A stretch of DNA of 64,000 nucleotides from the NCBI GenBank assembly GCA_963682175.1, contig OY821793.1, positions 29,285,493 to 29,349,492 on the forward strand. The letters run 5' to 3'. A program made the position numbers and the translations under genes. Position 1 is the first letter of the stretch. Each line of letters opens with the position of its first letter. Origin of the DNA: Triglochin maritima. Lineage: Eukaryota; Streptophyta; Magnoliopsida; Alismatales; Juncaginaceae. The notes under the pieces are model-generated. The model was not told where the DNA came from. It saw only the letters and a program-made list of their open reading frames with translations, and did not search any database. Shown in pieces: positions 1 through 10,299 of this stretch.

Positions 1-650
1 GAAACAGGTCTAGCGGTTGACCGATTTTCAACAGACACTTTGGGGTTTGTCAAGAGATCGACAAACAGTCGACCGATACAAGAAATGTATTTGGGGTATT
101 ATTGTTTTAATATGAATACGACCGTTGGGTATATACGACAAAAATAACGGTCGGAAAATTAAGTTCGAACGGTCGACCGAAAGAGAAGGTGCGGTCGACC
201 GAAACAAGACAGGGAAACACAAAACAGAATACTTGATCATCCGGTCGACCGAACGGCCTGTTGCGGTCGACCGAATGTGGGCAAACAGTTAGGGTTCAGG
301 TTTAGTGTTTTCCGGTCTAAGTTTGGGTGATCTATTGAAGTCCAAATTATGTGAAATTTTGTGTGTGACTTCTATAAGGAACCTAGTGTGTGTTTAAGTT
401 GATTTTAGCTCAAGTATGCTCAATATACACAAGTTCCTAAAGACTCAAAGAAATACAAAATACATGTCTTCAAATGAGCTTGATTACATGTCTTGACTTG
501 ATTTCATTTCTTCCTTGCGTCTTGATCACCTGTAGAGGTTAGCACAAAGCAAAATAGATGCAATGCAATATGTGTGTTACTCTACATGATTATAATTAAG
601 ATTAGGTTGATTAAATCATCAAAACATAGATTAAGGCCAAAAAGCCAACA
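1..650. mobile_element. Copia-type LTR, one end only (truncated by the window edge)
   Basis: This stretch matches the right-hand part of the solo LTR at 56629-58254 almost base for base. It ends at the same point, the terminal ...GCCAACA, after which the flanking sequences diverge (CATTG here, CGGAT there). It contains several copies of the 10-bp palindrome CGGTCGACCG. It lacks the 76-bp internal duplication seen in the other copy, which accounts for most of the length difference. The other LTR end lies outside the window, so I cannot tell a solo LTR from the edge of a complete element. No protein-coding sequence is visible. Confidence 0.85.
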
Positions 651-1801
651 CATTGTACCTTGATTGTGGATTTAAAGTTATATTTTCTTCATGCTGCTTA
701 TATGATTTTGTGGTTCGGTTCATGTTTATTGCTCTATAACTGGTCGGGGTGTGAACCCGTACTATTGGGGTAAATTGCATGTACCCCTTGCCTAGTGAGA
801 CTGTGAGAGGTTCATGGGAACGATTGTTCACCCACGTTGTTGCGAGTGGCCGTTGGAGCGTTGCTCACGGACTCTGACGTGTGGTCGAGTAGTGGAGATT
901 GGTGTGTGAGGCACGTATGACTAGATTTTATGGTGTTTCCCTTGTTGGGCAGTCCGGGATGGTTTACCAGCGTTGTTACGAGTGACCGTTGGAGCTGAGC
1001 TCGCGGGCTCGGGTGTTGTGGTTGGATTCCCGGAGTCGTGTTTCCCCCTGTGTTGTTGCAGTTCGGAAGGGTCCACCCACGTTGTGATGAATGACCGTTA
1101 GGGAACGTTGCTCACAGGCTCGGGCGTGTGGTTGGCTTCCGAAGCCGAATGCGGAACTGGTCAGCTCACCAGCGTTGTGACGGGTCGCCGTTAGGGAGCG
1201 TTGCTCACGGGTCGGGCACGTGGTTGGAGTAGGGTGTTGCCTTGTGGGCTGGATGCGCGGTCTGGTCGAGGGTGCACACTCGTCTGGCTGGGCGCGTGGT
1301 CGCCTTGGGACGTGTGACAGTTCTGCCGTGAGAGCGGGTTGAGTGTTGCCTTGTAGGTTGGATGTGCGGTGGGGGTAGAGGTGCACGCTCGACCTCACTG
1401 GGCACGTGACCGCCTTGGAACACGAGACCAGTGTAAACCGTCAGGGACGGCTAGACCTTGTTCGATGTCGGGTTGGGGTGGTGTATTGGGTCTTTATTTG
1501 AGACTCAGGCGTGCATGTTCGTGTGCAGGTGGGACGTGGTACGTGGCTGGAGGAGACTTGGGTTTGGGACGCGTGAACTGGATCTGTTGAGCTCAATGTC
1601 ATGTATTTTCCTACTTCTCTCAGTAGTTGTATAGTAGGATTCAGAGTTCTTGTATTTTCTTTCCGCATTGTACCTTCACTTTGAACTTATTATAAATTTT
1701 AATTGAGGCCTCGAGTTGGTTATTTCAGTTAATGTTTTTTTTCGCTTCCTTTTAGTGTTGTGATTATTGTTGTGTCCCGAGTGCAGATTAGAGGTGTTAC
1801 A
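651..1801. mobile_element. Probable gypsy-type LTR relic with degenerate internal repeats
   Basis: This G+C-richer block differs sharply in composition from its A+T-rich surroundings. It ends in GATTAGAGGTGTTACA (to 1801), a terminus typical of plant gypsy LTRs. Inside are about four degenerate repeats of roughly 95-135 bp, each opening with a variant of CACGTTGTGACGAGTGACCGTT (about 830, 966, 1073 and 1169). A second two-copy repeat of about 113 bp follows (about 1222 and 1338, sharing GTGTTGCCTTGT). Open frames here are short and share no family resemblance, so I treat them as chance. The start of the LTR is not visible. The copia-type LTR at 1-650 may have inserted into it. Confidence 0.5.
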
Positions 1802-2118
1802 GAATGTCATATACATTAAGTAAAGGTGATTCGTTTGCTCCTCCGTTAAGGGGTTGTTGAATCTAAGTCGAAACCAGCCTGGGGAGATTGTTTAGCTATA
1901 CTAAAAAAAATTGTATGACTTTCTACTCCATTTATCCAACCAAAACACAGTTATATCACCTTTGCCTACTTTAACTGTGCTAAGGTTACAAAACATGGGT
2001 ATCCAGTACACCAGATCTTTGAAGAAGGGTGAAAATAGTTTTGAGTTCTTCGAGAATATTCCGGTCCTATGACTGATGTCATAATATTTCAAAAATATTT
2101 CCTTATCTTTTTTTCTTC

Positions 2119-2170
<52 letters not shown>

Positions 2171-2618
2171 AGCATGGGACGCTAAGTTTGTATGAGGTTT
2201 GATCTCTAGTTTTGATTGACTAAATATATTTTTGCCTTTATTTGATAATCAATCCATCCATGACTAAATATGCAGTATTATAGAGAAGTGACACGAGCAA
2301 AGTTGCATTAGACAATTTAGTTAGCCAAAAAGGATCCAAAATACGAAATGTTTTCCAATTTTAAATATCACAAAAACTGAGTGAAAAATCCAAAATTTTG
2401 ATATGTTTCTTGGCTCGCTTGCAAATAAGCGATATTATCTTGGGTACTAGAGAAGATTCAACGACTAAATCCCATTGAAACATTAGAATGTTTAGAACGA
2501 AAAGGCACCAAAAACGAGCTACATTCTCACGACGAATCTAAAGATGAATATAATTTCGTCCGAGTTAAATTGTATTGTGTATAAATGAATTTTTAAAATT
2601 AATTCCATCAACTACATC
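1802..2618. other. Intergenic, A+T-rich; no gene seen
   Basis: I see no gene with splice structure or family resemblance here. The only distinctive element is the AT microsatellite listed separately. The last 8 bases (2611-2618) are the left target duplication of the adjacent MITE. Confidence 0.6.
2122..2168. repeat. (AT)n microsatellite
   Basis: About 23 uninterrupted AT dinucleotides lie in A+T-rich intergenic sequence. Confidence 0.97.
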
Positions 2619-2836
2619 TAAGGCTGAGCAACCGGTCCGAACCCGGACCGGATCGGCTTCAGACCCCGGACCGAAGACCGGATCGGTCCAGTCCAAAACC
2701 GGATTTTTACCTTAAAATTAAAAAAAAAATCAGACCGGTCCGGACCGGAACCGAATTGACTCTGGATCCCAGACCGAAGACCGGACCGATTGGGTCCAAT
2801 CCGGACGAAACCCGAACTGATTGTTGCTCAGCTCTA
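2619..2836. mobile_element. hAT-type MITE, 218 bp, with exact 8-bp target duplication
   Basis: The ends are inverted repeats (TAAGGCTGAGCAAC at the left; the right end reads TAGAGCTGAGCAAC on the other strand). They are flanked by identical 8-bp direct repeats, ACTACATC at 2611-2618 and 2837-2844. An 8-bp duplication is the hallmark of hAT transposition. The interior is built from overlapping CCGG/GGTCCGG blocks that make much of the element self-complementary. No coding capacity is present, so it would need a transposase supplied elsewhere. Confidence 0.88.
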
Positions 2837-2844
2837 ACTACATC

Positions 2845-3912
2845 ACTTAGAAAGTTAAAAAAAACCCACTACGGACAACAAAAGGATTGGACAACTCACA
2901 ACCTACAAGTTTGTAGGAATATATTCTATTATATTTCTAAATAGATCTAGAGATGGTGGGGAAGCCAATGACAGTCGCACACGTGAGCTAATGCTTCGGA
3001 TAGGATTACAATTTACTGGTGGAGACAACTTTGGGGATGTATGATTTCCTTCCATGACTTGGGAAAAGTACTTTTGGGATTTGGGAAAAAAATGACGATA
3101 CGTTGAAAGTTGGAAACATACCTTTGACATCGATTCTCATGTTTGTTTACAATTTCTTAGAACAAGAGACATTTTTCATCTTTTGATCGAAGGTCGAGTT
3201 TGGTCAAGTTATTTGGATATAATATACATTATTATTATTATAACTTTAAACGGTAAATCTCAAGGTCTGACTTGAGTGATTTATGCATGCTGAAAAACAT
3301 AATAATTAGGATTCGTTTTGAAACAAATAACAAGACGACAAAAAATGTTGGCACCACATGTTGACTTGTTGAGCAATCCAATTTGCTTATCATATATAAA
3401 ACGACTACCAAAAAGGGGTTGCAACTTTTAACTATTAACTTCCAATCAAAGAAACAATAGTCTTCCTAACACATATATTACTCCCCTCACTTCGATGCAA
3501 TTGGAATTTTTTAAGGATTTTTTTTTTGAAATAATCACTAAAAAATAAATTGAAGAATATAAAGATTGAAAATTTATTTGACAAAATATGAAATACAAAA
3601 ACAACACACGTGATACCATTTTCATTTTACACATTTAATAAAAATGACATCACGAATGTCATTTTCATTTAACTTCTTTGATAAAAACGACATCATTCTA
3701 GGTTAAAAGGGCCAACGACCCCCTCTTTCCCCACCTCTTCCTCACTTTTTCCAATCACTGGCCGTACATTTCTTCCCCTTGTCTGACGATCCCATCGTCT
3801 CGCAGGTCCTCCTGTCTTATGGTATGTTTATTGAAAGTGTTAATATACATTTTAATTTGTATTAGATGTGTATGTCTTGATCTTTGGGTTGGTGATTTGT
3901 ATTTCTTGTTTA
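2845..3912. other. Intergenic; no gene seen
   Basis: A+T-rich sequence with no credible coding region. A short C-rich stretch at 3717-3790 is the only change in composition. Confidence 0.5.
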
Positions 3913-4016
3913 GATGTGTATGTGTATGTGCATGTTTGATTTGGAGTAAATGTGTATGTGAATGTGTTGATTTGGAGTAAATGTGTAGGTTAATGTGTTG
4001 ATTTGGATTAGATTTG
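3913..4016. repeat. Minisatellite, about three 36-bp units
   Basis: Successive units share GATTTGGAGTAAATGTGTA followed by TGTGAATGTGTT-like sequence, each copy slightly diverged. There are about three units, non-coding. Confidence 0.7.
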
Positions 4017-4020
4017 TATA

Positions 4021-4545
4021 AGTTATTAATGTTTATTGTAGTTTTATTGTAGCAAAAAAACTTTCACCGTACATTTGTAGATTAACATTTTGATCGTTAA
4101 TATTAAGAATATCATTAACAAAAGTGAATTTTATTGTTACAATGAATTTATATTAATACACCATAAACATGTCTCCAAATTTGTTTAGCAAAAATGGCAA
4201 ACCAAAATTTGAAATATCGGTGCAATGCATGGGTTATCTTGGGAACATTTTTAAGGAGTTGCAATGGTTTGGAGTTTTAAAAATGCAAATTTTCATTTGT
4301 ACGTAGCAAGGAGAAACTTGATAATTAAAGAAAAATTTAAGTAAAAGGAAATGTATAGTAAACGTATGTCGTTACGAAGCCAAATAGTAATTACTAATAA
4401 TTATTTTACTGAACTGGTAAACGTCCCCCTCCCCGGAACGGGTCGGCGCTTGCGGGAAATTGATATCTGAATTACTAACAATCACATTTAATTTAAATTT
4501 TTTAAACTATTTTTTTTGGGGTGACATCCGAGAGAGCCCCCCGGC
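4021..4545. other. Intergenic; no gene seen
   Basis: A+T-rich sequence containing one short G+C-rich patch near 4423-4455. Nothing in it resembles a gene. Confidence 0.45.
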
Positions 4546-4973
4546 ATGCCGTTGATTTCTGCATTTGTGGAGCGGTGGCAGCCTGACACCAACTCTTTCC
4601 ACTTGCCTTTTGGAGAGATGACAATCATGTTGCACGACGTATTCCAGATCCTGCACATTCCTGTTGATGGTCATATGGTCAGTGCTCAGGCATCGAGCCT
4701 AAACTGAAGAGTTATGTACTAGAGTTGCTCGGGGTGAGCGTTGCTGATCTTGGGAGGGATAACCCATTTTGGAGTGACGGTGATGTTAGCATCGACGCTG
4801 TTAACAACTTCTACAGACGGGGACGAGCACCGCGGACTGAGGATACGCACTTGAGTGCCTACCTGTTATTACTGCTCGGATGTGTCTTGTTTGTCGACAA
4901 AAGCGGTTGCAGAGTCAAACCACGCGACTTATTGGAGGCTAGAGACCCAGATACCATTGGTCAGTACTCATGA
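4546..4973 (+). pseudogene. Plant mobile domain (PMD/MAIN-like) fragment, frameshifted
   Basis: From 4546 the sequence reads MPLISAFVERWQPDTNSF, then LPFGEMTIMLHDVFQILHIPV, the start of the plant mobile domain found in MAIN-like proteins and in Mutator-derived transposons. That frame stops at 4705-4707. A different frame continues from about 4725 with LGVSVADLGRDNPFW and LLLLLGCVLFVDKSGCRVK, the next conserved PMD blocks, and stops at 4971-4973. The domain is therefore split by at least one frameshift, and both an N-terminal context and the C-terminal half are missing. It is a relic. The convergent gene at 63329-63976 is a separate copy of the C-terminal half of the same family. Confidence 0.72.
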
Positions 4974-7238
4974 GGGTCGTCCTAGCCAGACGCCCCCACT
5001 ATAGGGGTGGCGACTTACACAGACGTCCGACACGATTTTGTTTTTGCTGGGCTTATTTCACCGGATTCAGACGCTTCGCGAGACATTTTCGTGGTGTTGG
5101 TAATGGTAAAGTGAAGAAAACATAGACATAATCTTTAGTTTAAAAGACGAGACGAAATAATTATTAAATGAATTGTGACTGGCAAAATGGTAATTAGACG
5201 GATGATTTAAGTAATTTTGGGACGACTAATAGTAGTTCCCTTATTTTATAGTGATTCATAAGTATTGTTCGGTTTTTACTTTATGTTGATTTGTTCTTAT
5301 TTTGTTGCTAAAAGTAGTGGGAGTGTTCGCTGTAACTATATTAAGTGATACAAAATTGTGCAAGTCTACAAACAATTTTTTTGGGAGTTTTGGTTGTAAA
5401 TGTGTTAGGTTATACAAAATTAGGTGATACAAAGTAATGGGAGTTTCATAACTATTTTTACCGTTCTTCGAATTGACGACCTAGTTATGTGCACGATCTT
5501 AGATAATGATTGGGTTGAGATTTGCATGAACTTGATGGGTGTCGACAAAGAAGAGGCATCGACTATAATGAATATGTGATACATGACATCGTAGTAGTTG
5601 CAGCAAAATTAGTGTGTCGTGACGCTAGAGGCAACATATGAGTAAGTATTGCTACAACACACTAGAACTAACATTTTGTTTCAGTTATGTTCTGGGATAG
5701 TAGGAGATAAGTGTGGAAACAAAATTCATCTTAGATACTTATGCTAGAAGATCTGGCTGATTGGCCGAATGTCAAAACTACAGTTGCGGAGTTGCATTTT
5801 TGGCTATTCTGTACAACTATTTGGGTCAAACACGTTTGAAAAATCGGAAATAAGTTTATAGTTTCCTAACCTTATTACAAATTTAGTGTTGTGAACATTT
5901 TCACGTCAGACAACTATCAAAAAGTCTGGGTCTACGACTTCCAGAACATCTTCTGCATCCTTTAGGTTCATGTTGGAGGACTCCTAGATCGTGGCTGAAC
6001 AATGTGAAGACCTCTAAAAGTGGATTTTACAAAAAATGAGTTGGATGTTTACGAAGAAAACTAAGTTTGTTGGACCCCTTTACTAAAGATGTATATCTGA
6101 TGACGCGACCAAATGTTTGTAGAGAACAGGACTTGAACATCTTCACATGAAAACATTCTTAGCTTTCATTGTAAGAGTCGTGTATCCTCTAATAGCACTA
6201 TTTCTTCAAATAAACCGTTGTAAATAAACATTTCCTAGACATGAACACTTTGAATTAGACGTTTTCTCGCAAGTCATTCTTTTTAACTGATGTAAAAAAT
6301 CTTATTTCGTGGCAAAAGTTCTCTACAAACAATCTTTGTCCATCAACTTTGTTAAACTCCTGATCAACCATCTGACATTTTGTTTCACCATATGTCTCGT
6401 CATTGTCTACATCTTCAACCCGTATTTCTTAAGAATGAAACCGAACAATATCTGCTTCGTAATTACTAATATTCATTTGTGTGTGATCAAATGACTCAAA
6501 CACAGACTGAGGAACTACAAACAATGGACATGCTTTATAATCCTCAATCACTGAGTTGGATGCATAGTATAATGTTTGAGTTGTTTTTGAACAAACAATA
6601 TAACGATATTTGTGATATTAAATAAAGATAATATTGTTCCATGCTTTGATCAACAAACACATCAACATAACTATACTTTTTATACGGTGACAACTTCCAT
6701 GTTAAAGTCAGATCAAATTCTTCTTTTCCAAAACCACAAACTCATCTGTAATTACCTTCATATTCTAGAATGTCATCTATGAATTTAATAATTCCAACCT
6801 GAAATTTGATTTGGAGGTGGGAGGAGACTGGCGGCCCCATTTTCATGCCCTAACAAACACAACATCTTTGATGCTATTTTTATCATTTTCTAAACAATAG
6901 TGATATTATTTTCATTAACAAAAAAACATCATTAAATGATAAAAATGACATCAGTGATATCACAAGTACCGTTTTTCTACCTCATATTTTGCCAAATATG
7001 TTTCACTAACTCATATTCTTCAAACAAAAATCATAATTATTTCGAAATTTTATACCATTTATTATCGGTGGCTTAGTGGTTTAAGTATGTAGAATTATCT
7101 CAATCAGTAGATCTTTAATACTAAGAATTATGTGAGTGTGTGTCATGCGTTTCATTGAGTTGCCAACGTAACAGTAGCTACAAAAAAGTCAATCACTCCC
7201 ACGGTAATGTAGGGAAGAAAGTGTAAAAAGCCACGAAC
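4974..7238. other. Intergenic, A+T-rich; no gene seen
   Basis: This may hold further decayed sequence of the PMD relic just upstream, but I can follow no homology after about 5030. Short motifs such as ATAAAAATGACATCA recur here (about 6941) and near 3637, hinting at an old element, but I find no paired termini. Open frames are below 65 codons and look random. Confidence 0.5.
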
Positions 7239-7246
7239 ACGACAAC

Positions 7247-7684
7247 TAGACCTGTCAATTTTGGACACGACACGATTACACGACACGACACAATAAGGAG
7301 ACACGATATAGACACGACTTTACACGAAATTTTTTGTATGATTGAAATGATTTATTACGATGTTTTGTGAACATATAAATATAAAATAATTGATACACGA
7401 TTTGACACGAACACGACACGATACACACGATAAGTTATTTTTGTACACGAAACAGACACGAACTGCATCTTTTGTTAGATAATCAATTGTTTTTACTTGA
7501 TTATAGTCAATTAAGATGTTATTTAGAATGAAAAATATCAATATAACATGTCACTTAACTATTTTCAATCTAAACATGATGAAATCTTTTCAATTTATAC
7601 TATACACGATAACACGAAATCCTGACACGAATGCAGAACTGTCAGACACGATAGTACACGAACACGACCCAATTGACAGGTCTA
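7247..7684. mobile_element. hAT-type MITE, 438 bp, with exact 8-bp target duplication
   Basis: The termini are a perfect inverted repeat, TAGACCTGTCAATT at the left and AATTGACAGGTCTA at the right. They are flanked by identical 8-bp repeats, ACGACAAC at 7239-7246 and 7685-7692. The subterminal regions consist of repeated ACACGACACGA-type motifs in inverted orientation at the two ends, typical of non-autonomous hAT elements. No transposase is encoded; the short open frames inside are not gene-like. Confidence 0.93.
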
Positions 7685-7692
7685 ACGACAAC

Positions 7693-9016
7693 ATGCAGAT
7701 TTTACGTCACAACACAGACTAATACATTAAAATCTCACCACCACCGTTTTTTTGTTTTGTTTTGATGAGTGTTTTTACATCAAGTGCAAAAGCATCATCC
7801 CTAACACCTTTAAGGCTTCAACTCATGCAACCAAACGAATCATTGGATCTAACTATCATATTTGGATTTATAATTAGCAAAAATACCAAATGTTTTCCAA
7901 TTTTTCAAAGTTTGGATTAGGGTGTAATCAGTTCAAAGAAAGTTTGAGAAAAATCTACAAGTTAAGTTATTATAACTTAAGTTCCTAAAACTCTATTTAT
8001 CTGAACTCGAGTTCTAATGATTGGTATGAAAATGTAACTTTTGATATAATAAAGGGGAAAAATTCACATTTCTAGAAAAGAACAATATGTTTTTTTGAAA
8101 GCGGAAAAGAACGATATGTTAATATCATTAGATAATTACATTTAGTGTAAATGCAACTAATAAAAAAAAGATTTATACCATGATATGGTATAAATAAACA
8201 AAGTGTTAAATAGATATATGTGCAAGTTTACAACTAGAAAGTCCGTGGTACAATGCGAAATTCTAAATATTAAAGAACTGAAATTCAAACTTGTATCAAC
8301 TAATTATGAAGACTTACATATATAAAACGTAAATGCACATATCAAAAAGTTAGCGGTTTAAAAAATTGAAGTGTATATAAGGTAAAAAAAACAAGTTCAA
8401 AATGCAAAAACATACATGAGTTATTTAAATATGCAGTATCCCATAGAGTAAGAAACAATTAATTTCCACGTAAAATAACGCTTTAAATGCAAAGAGAGAC
8501 TCATGTCCTGTGTGGAACCCACACTCGTCCCGCGCGGGACACACAACTGTCCCGCATAGGATACATCAGTCCTACGCAGGACACAATAATCTCACGTGAA
8601 CACAATAGTCCCACGTGAGACACCCACCAGTCCCACATGTGACACAAATTTATACGTATTAGAATGTCAATAGTTACATACATTGGGAAACCAATGGACA
8701 TCTAGATTTACGTAATCAAATTTGTTTTCAAATTTAATAGTTGATAAAAGACGTGACATGAAGCTTGAAGGAATAATATCCCTCCACTTCTAGAGCGTAG
8801 TAAAGGATGTGTTAAAAGTACATAAATCATTTTCCAAAAAATAAATAAATCCAAACTTACATAAACTAATAATGTAGACTAACATGTACAGGGAGTAAGT
8901 GCATGCACAAAAAGTAAGCGGAGTATACATATATTTTTCGCATAACTTAATAGTGTAAGTGTAAAATAACATACTCGAATTCCATATATTTACAAAATTA
9001 AGGACTTGAATACATA
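7693..9016. other. Intergenic; contains a palindrome cluster
   Basis: Apart from the palindrome cluster at 8505-8645, listed separately, nothing here resembles a gene or element. The last bases lead into the 5-bp target duplication of the copia element. Confidence 0.5.
8505..8645. repeat. Cluster of six or seven short palindromes, about 20-22 bp apart
   Basis: Palindromes or near-palindromes of the form GTCCNNNNNNGGAC occur at 8527-8540 (GTCCCGCGCGGGAC, perfect), 8549-8562, 8569-8582, about 8589-8600, 8608-8621 and 8630-8643, joined by ACAC-rich linkers. The outer arms are conserved while the central 4-6 bases vary, so each unit could fold into a short hairpin. The function is unknown. Confidence 0.8.
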
Positions 9017-9021
9017 TTTAA

Positions 9022-9393
9022 TGTTAGCAAACAACGATTTTACAGGTTCAGGAGTACCTTTCTTGGAGAGAACATGTGGCAGCGAAAGGAAGATCGGATG
9101 TCACCTTACAGAATCATTTTCACTGGTCGGTCTCCTACTCTCTTGGAGAATGAGCACGAGTCCACAACCCAAGAGTCCACGGAATGAGTTTGGTGGAGGT
9201 GGATGGACGAAATGGGAGAGAGGAGGAGGTGACAGGTAGGGTTTGCACACTTATTTTTTTTCATCCAATGGGAGGCTCCCCTCCTTATATAGATGACTTC
9301 ACCCTAAACCCTTAAATGTGTAGTCCAATAGGGACGCACCATGTGTTAGTGCTTTGGGCAAATATATCTTATTAATCATAGATTAATCCAATA
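9022..9393 (-). mobile_element. 3' LTR of the copia element
   Basis: About 372 bp, highly similar to 14964-15348. In element orientation it starts TATTGG and ends GCTAACA, with a TATATAAG promoter box at 9284-9291. The 5 bases before it (TTTAA, 9017-9021) match the 5 bases after the 5' LTR (15349-15353), the expected target-site duplication. Just inside lies GCAAGTGAGAGA (minus strand of 9394-9405), the likely polypurine primer for plus-strand synthesis. Confidence 0.9.
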
Positions 9394-10299
9394 TCTCTCA
9401 CTTGCACAACAGCACGATAACAACATGTCATCTGCTTTTGTGTCCCTGACACATATGCATATATCCTTGATACATACAATCACACAATGACAATATGTCA
9501 CCTCTTTATGTGTCCCCGACACATATGTATATATCCCTGATACATATAACTACTCTCTCCAAGTACACATCCACAATACGCAAGTCTCTGATCATGTAGT
9601 CACATCAACTCTTTGCTTCATGGTGTCGTCGAAGGTCACTGATGGCAACTAATGACAATCAAGTCTTGGACTCACACAGCGAAGGAGCAGGGATCCATCC
9701 TTTCACTTCCAAATGGTCGCTCAGCACATGTTGTATGACAAACATGTTATGGTGGATCATACTGTACACAACAGTATGTCTGTCTCTCAACACCATACAA
9801 GTGTTAGTCCAGTCACACCCCATCTGCGCCTAACCTGAACTTCATCATTGTCACCTTAACACCATACAGGTGCCACCTGACGCCACATGTGATGCTCGCA
9901 CTTGGCTTCTATAGGTCACATGAATCGTGGGAACATTCATGTCAATCCTCACCAACATAGAGGATCTCATCTTGATTCCTAATCAAGGCGACTGTCCTAT
10001 CATGAACTGCTCTGGATCTATCATACAAGATCTCCTCATGATCAGTCTCATCTCTGCTCGCTATCAAAAACGCCAGAGGCGAATGCTCGTGTGAGTGAGC
10101 ATTCTTCAGCCTATTGACATAATAATATTTTATGCTAGAACAACTACATCAACCAAACAGATATAGTCAAAAGGAAAACACAATCACTCGTAAAAGGAAG
10201 TTAGACATGTCAATGCATCAAAGTCTGCGTAAGCCTAAGGACTTCACATGAGACACAAACGAGTCCTTAGCTATAGCCTTGGTAAGAAGGTCAGCTACC
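9394..10299. other. Copia internal sequence between RNase H and 3' LTR
   Basis: This non-coding internal part of the copia element lies downstream of the pol remnant in element orientation. It includes a two-copy repeat of about 78 bp at roughly 9414-9570, marked by TGTCCC[TC]GACACATATG. Nothing in it resembles a coding domain. Confidence 0.6.

Noticed and set aside
976..1668. Open frames of 72-140 codons in the G+C-rich block at the left
   Set aside because: Low-complexity composition, opposite-strand overlap and no family motif. The block reads as an LTR relic with internal repeats.
3601..6990. A single large element from about 3600 to 6990, bounded by ATAAAAATGACATCA motifs
   Set aside because: The motifs are direct, short and A+T-rich, and no terminal inverted repeats or target duplications could be paired.
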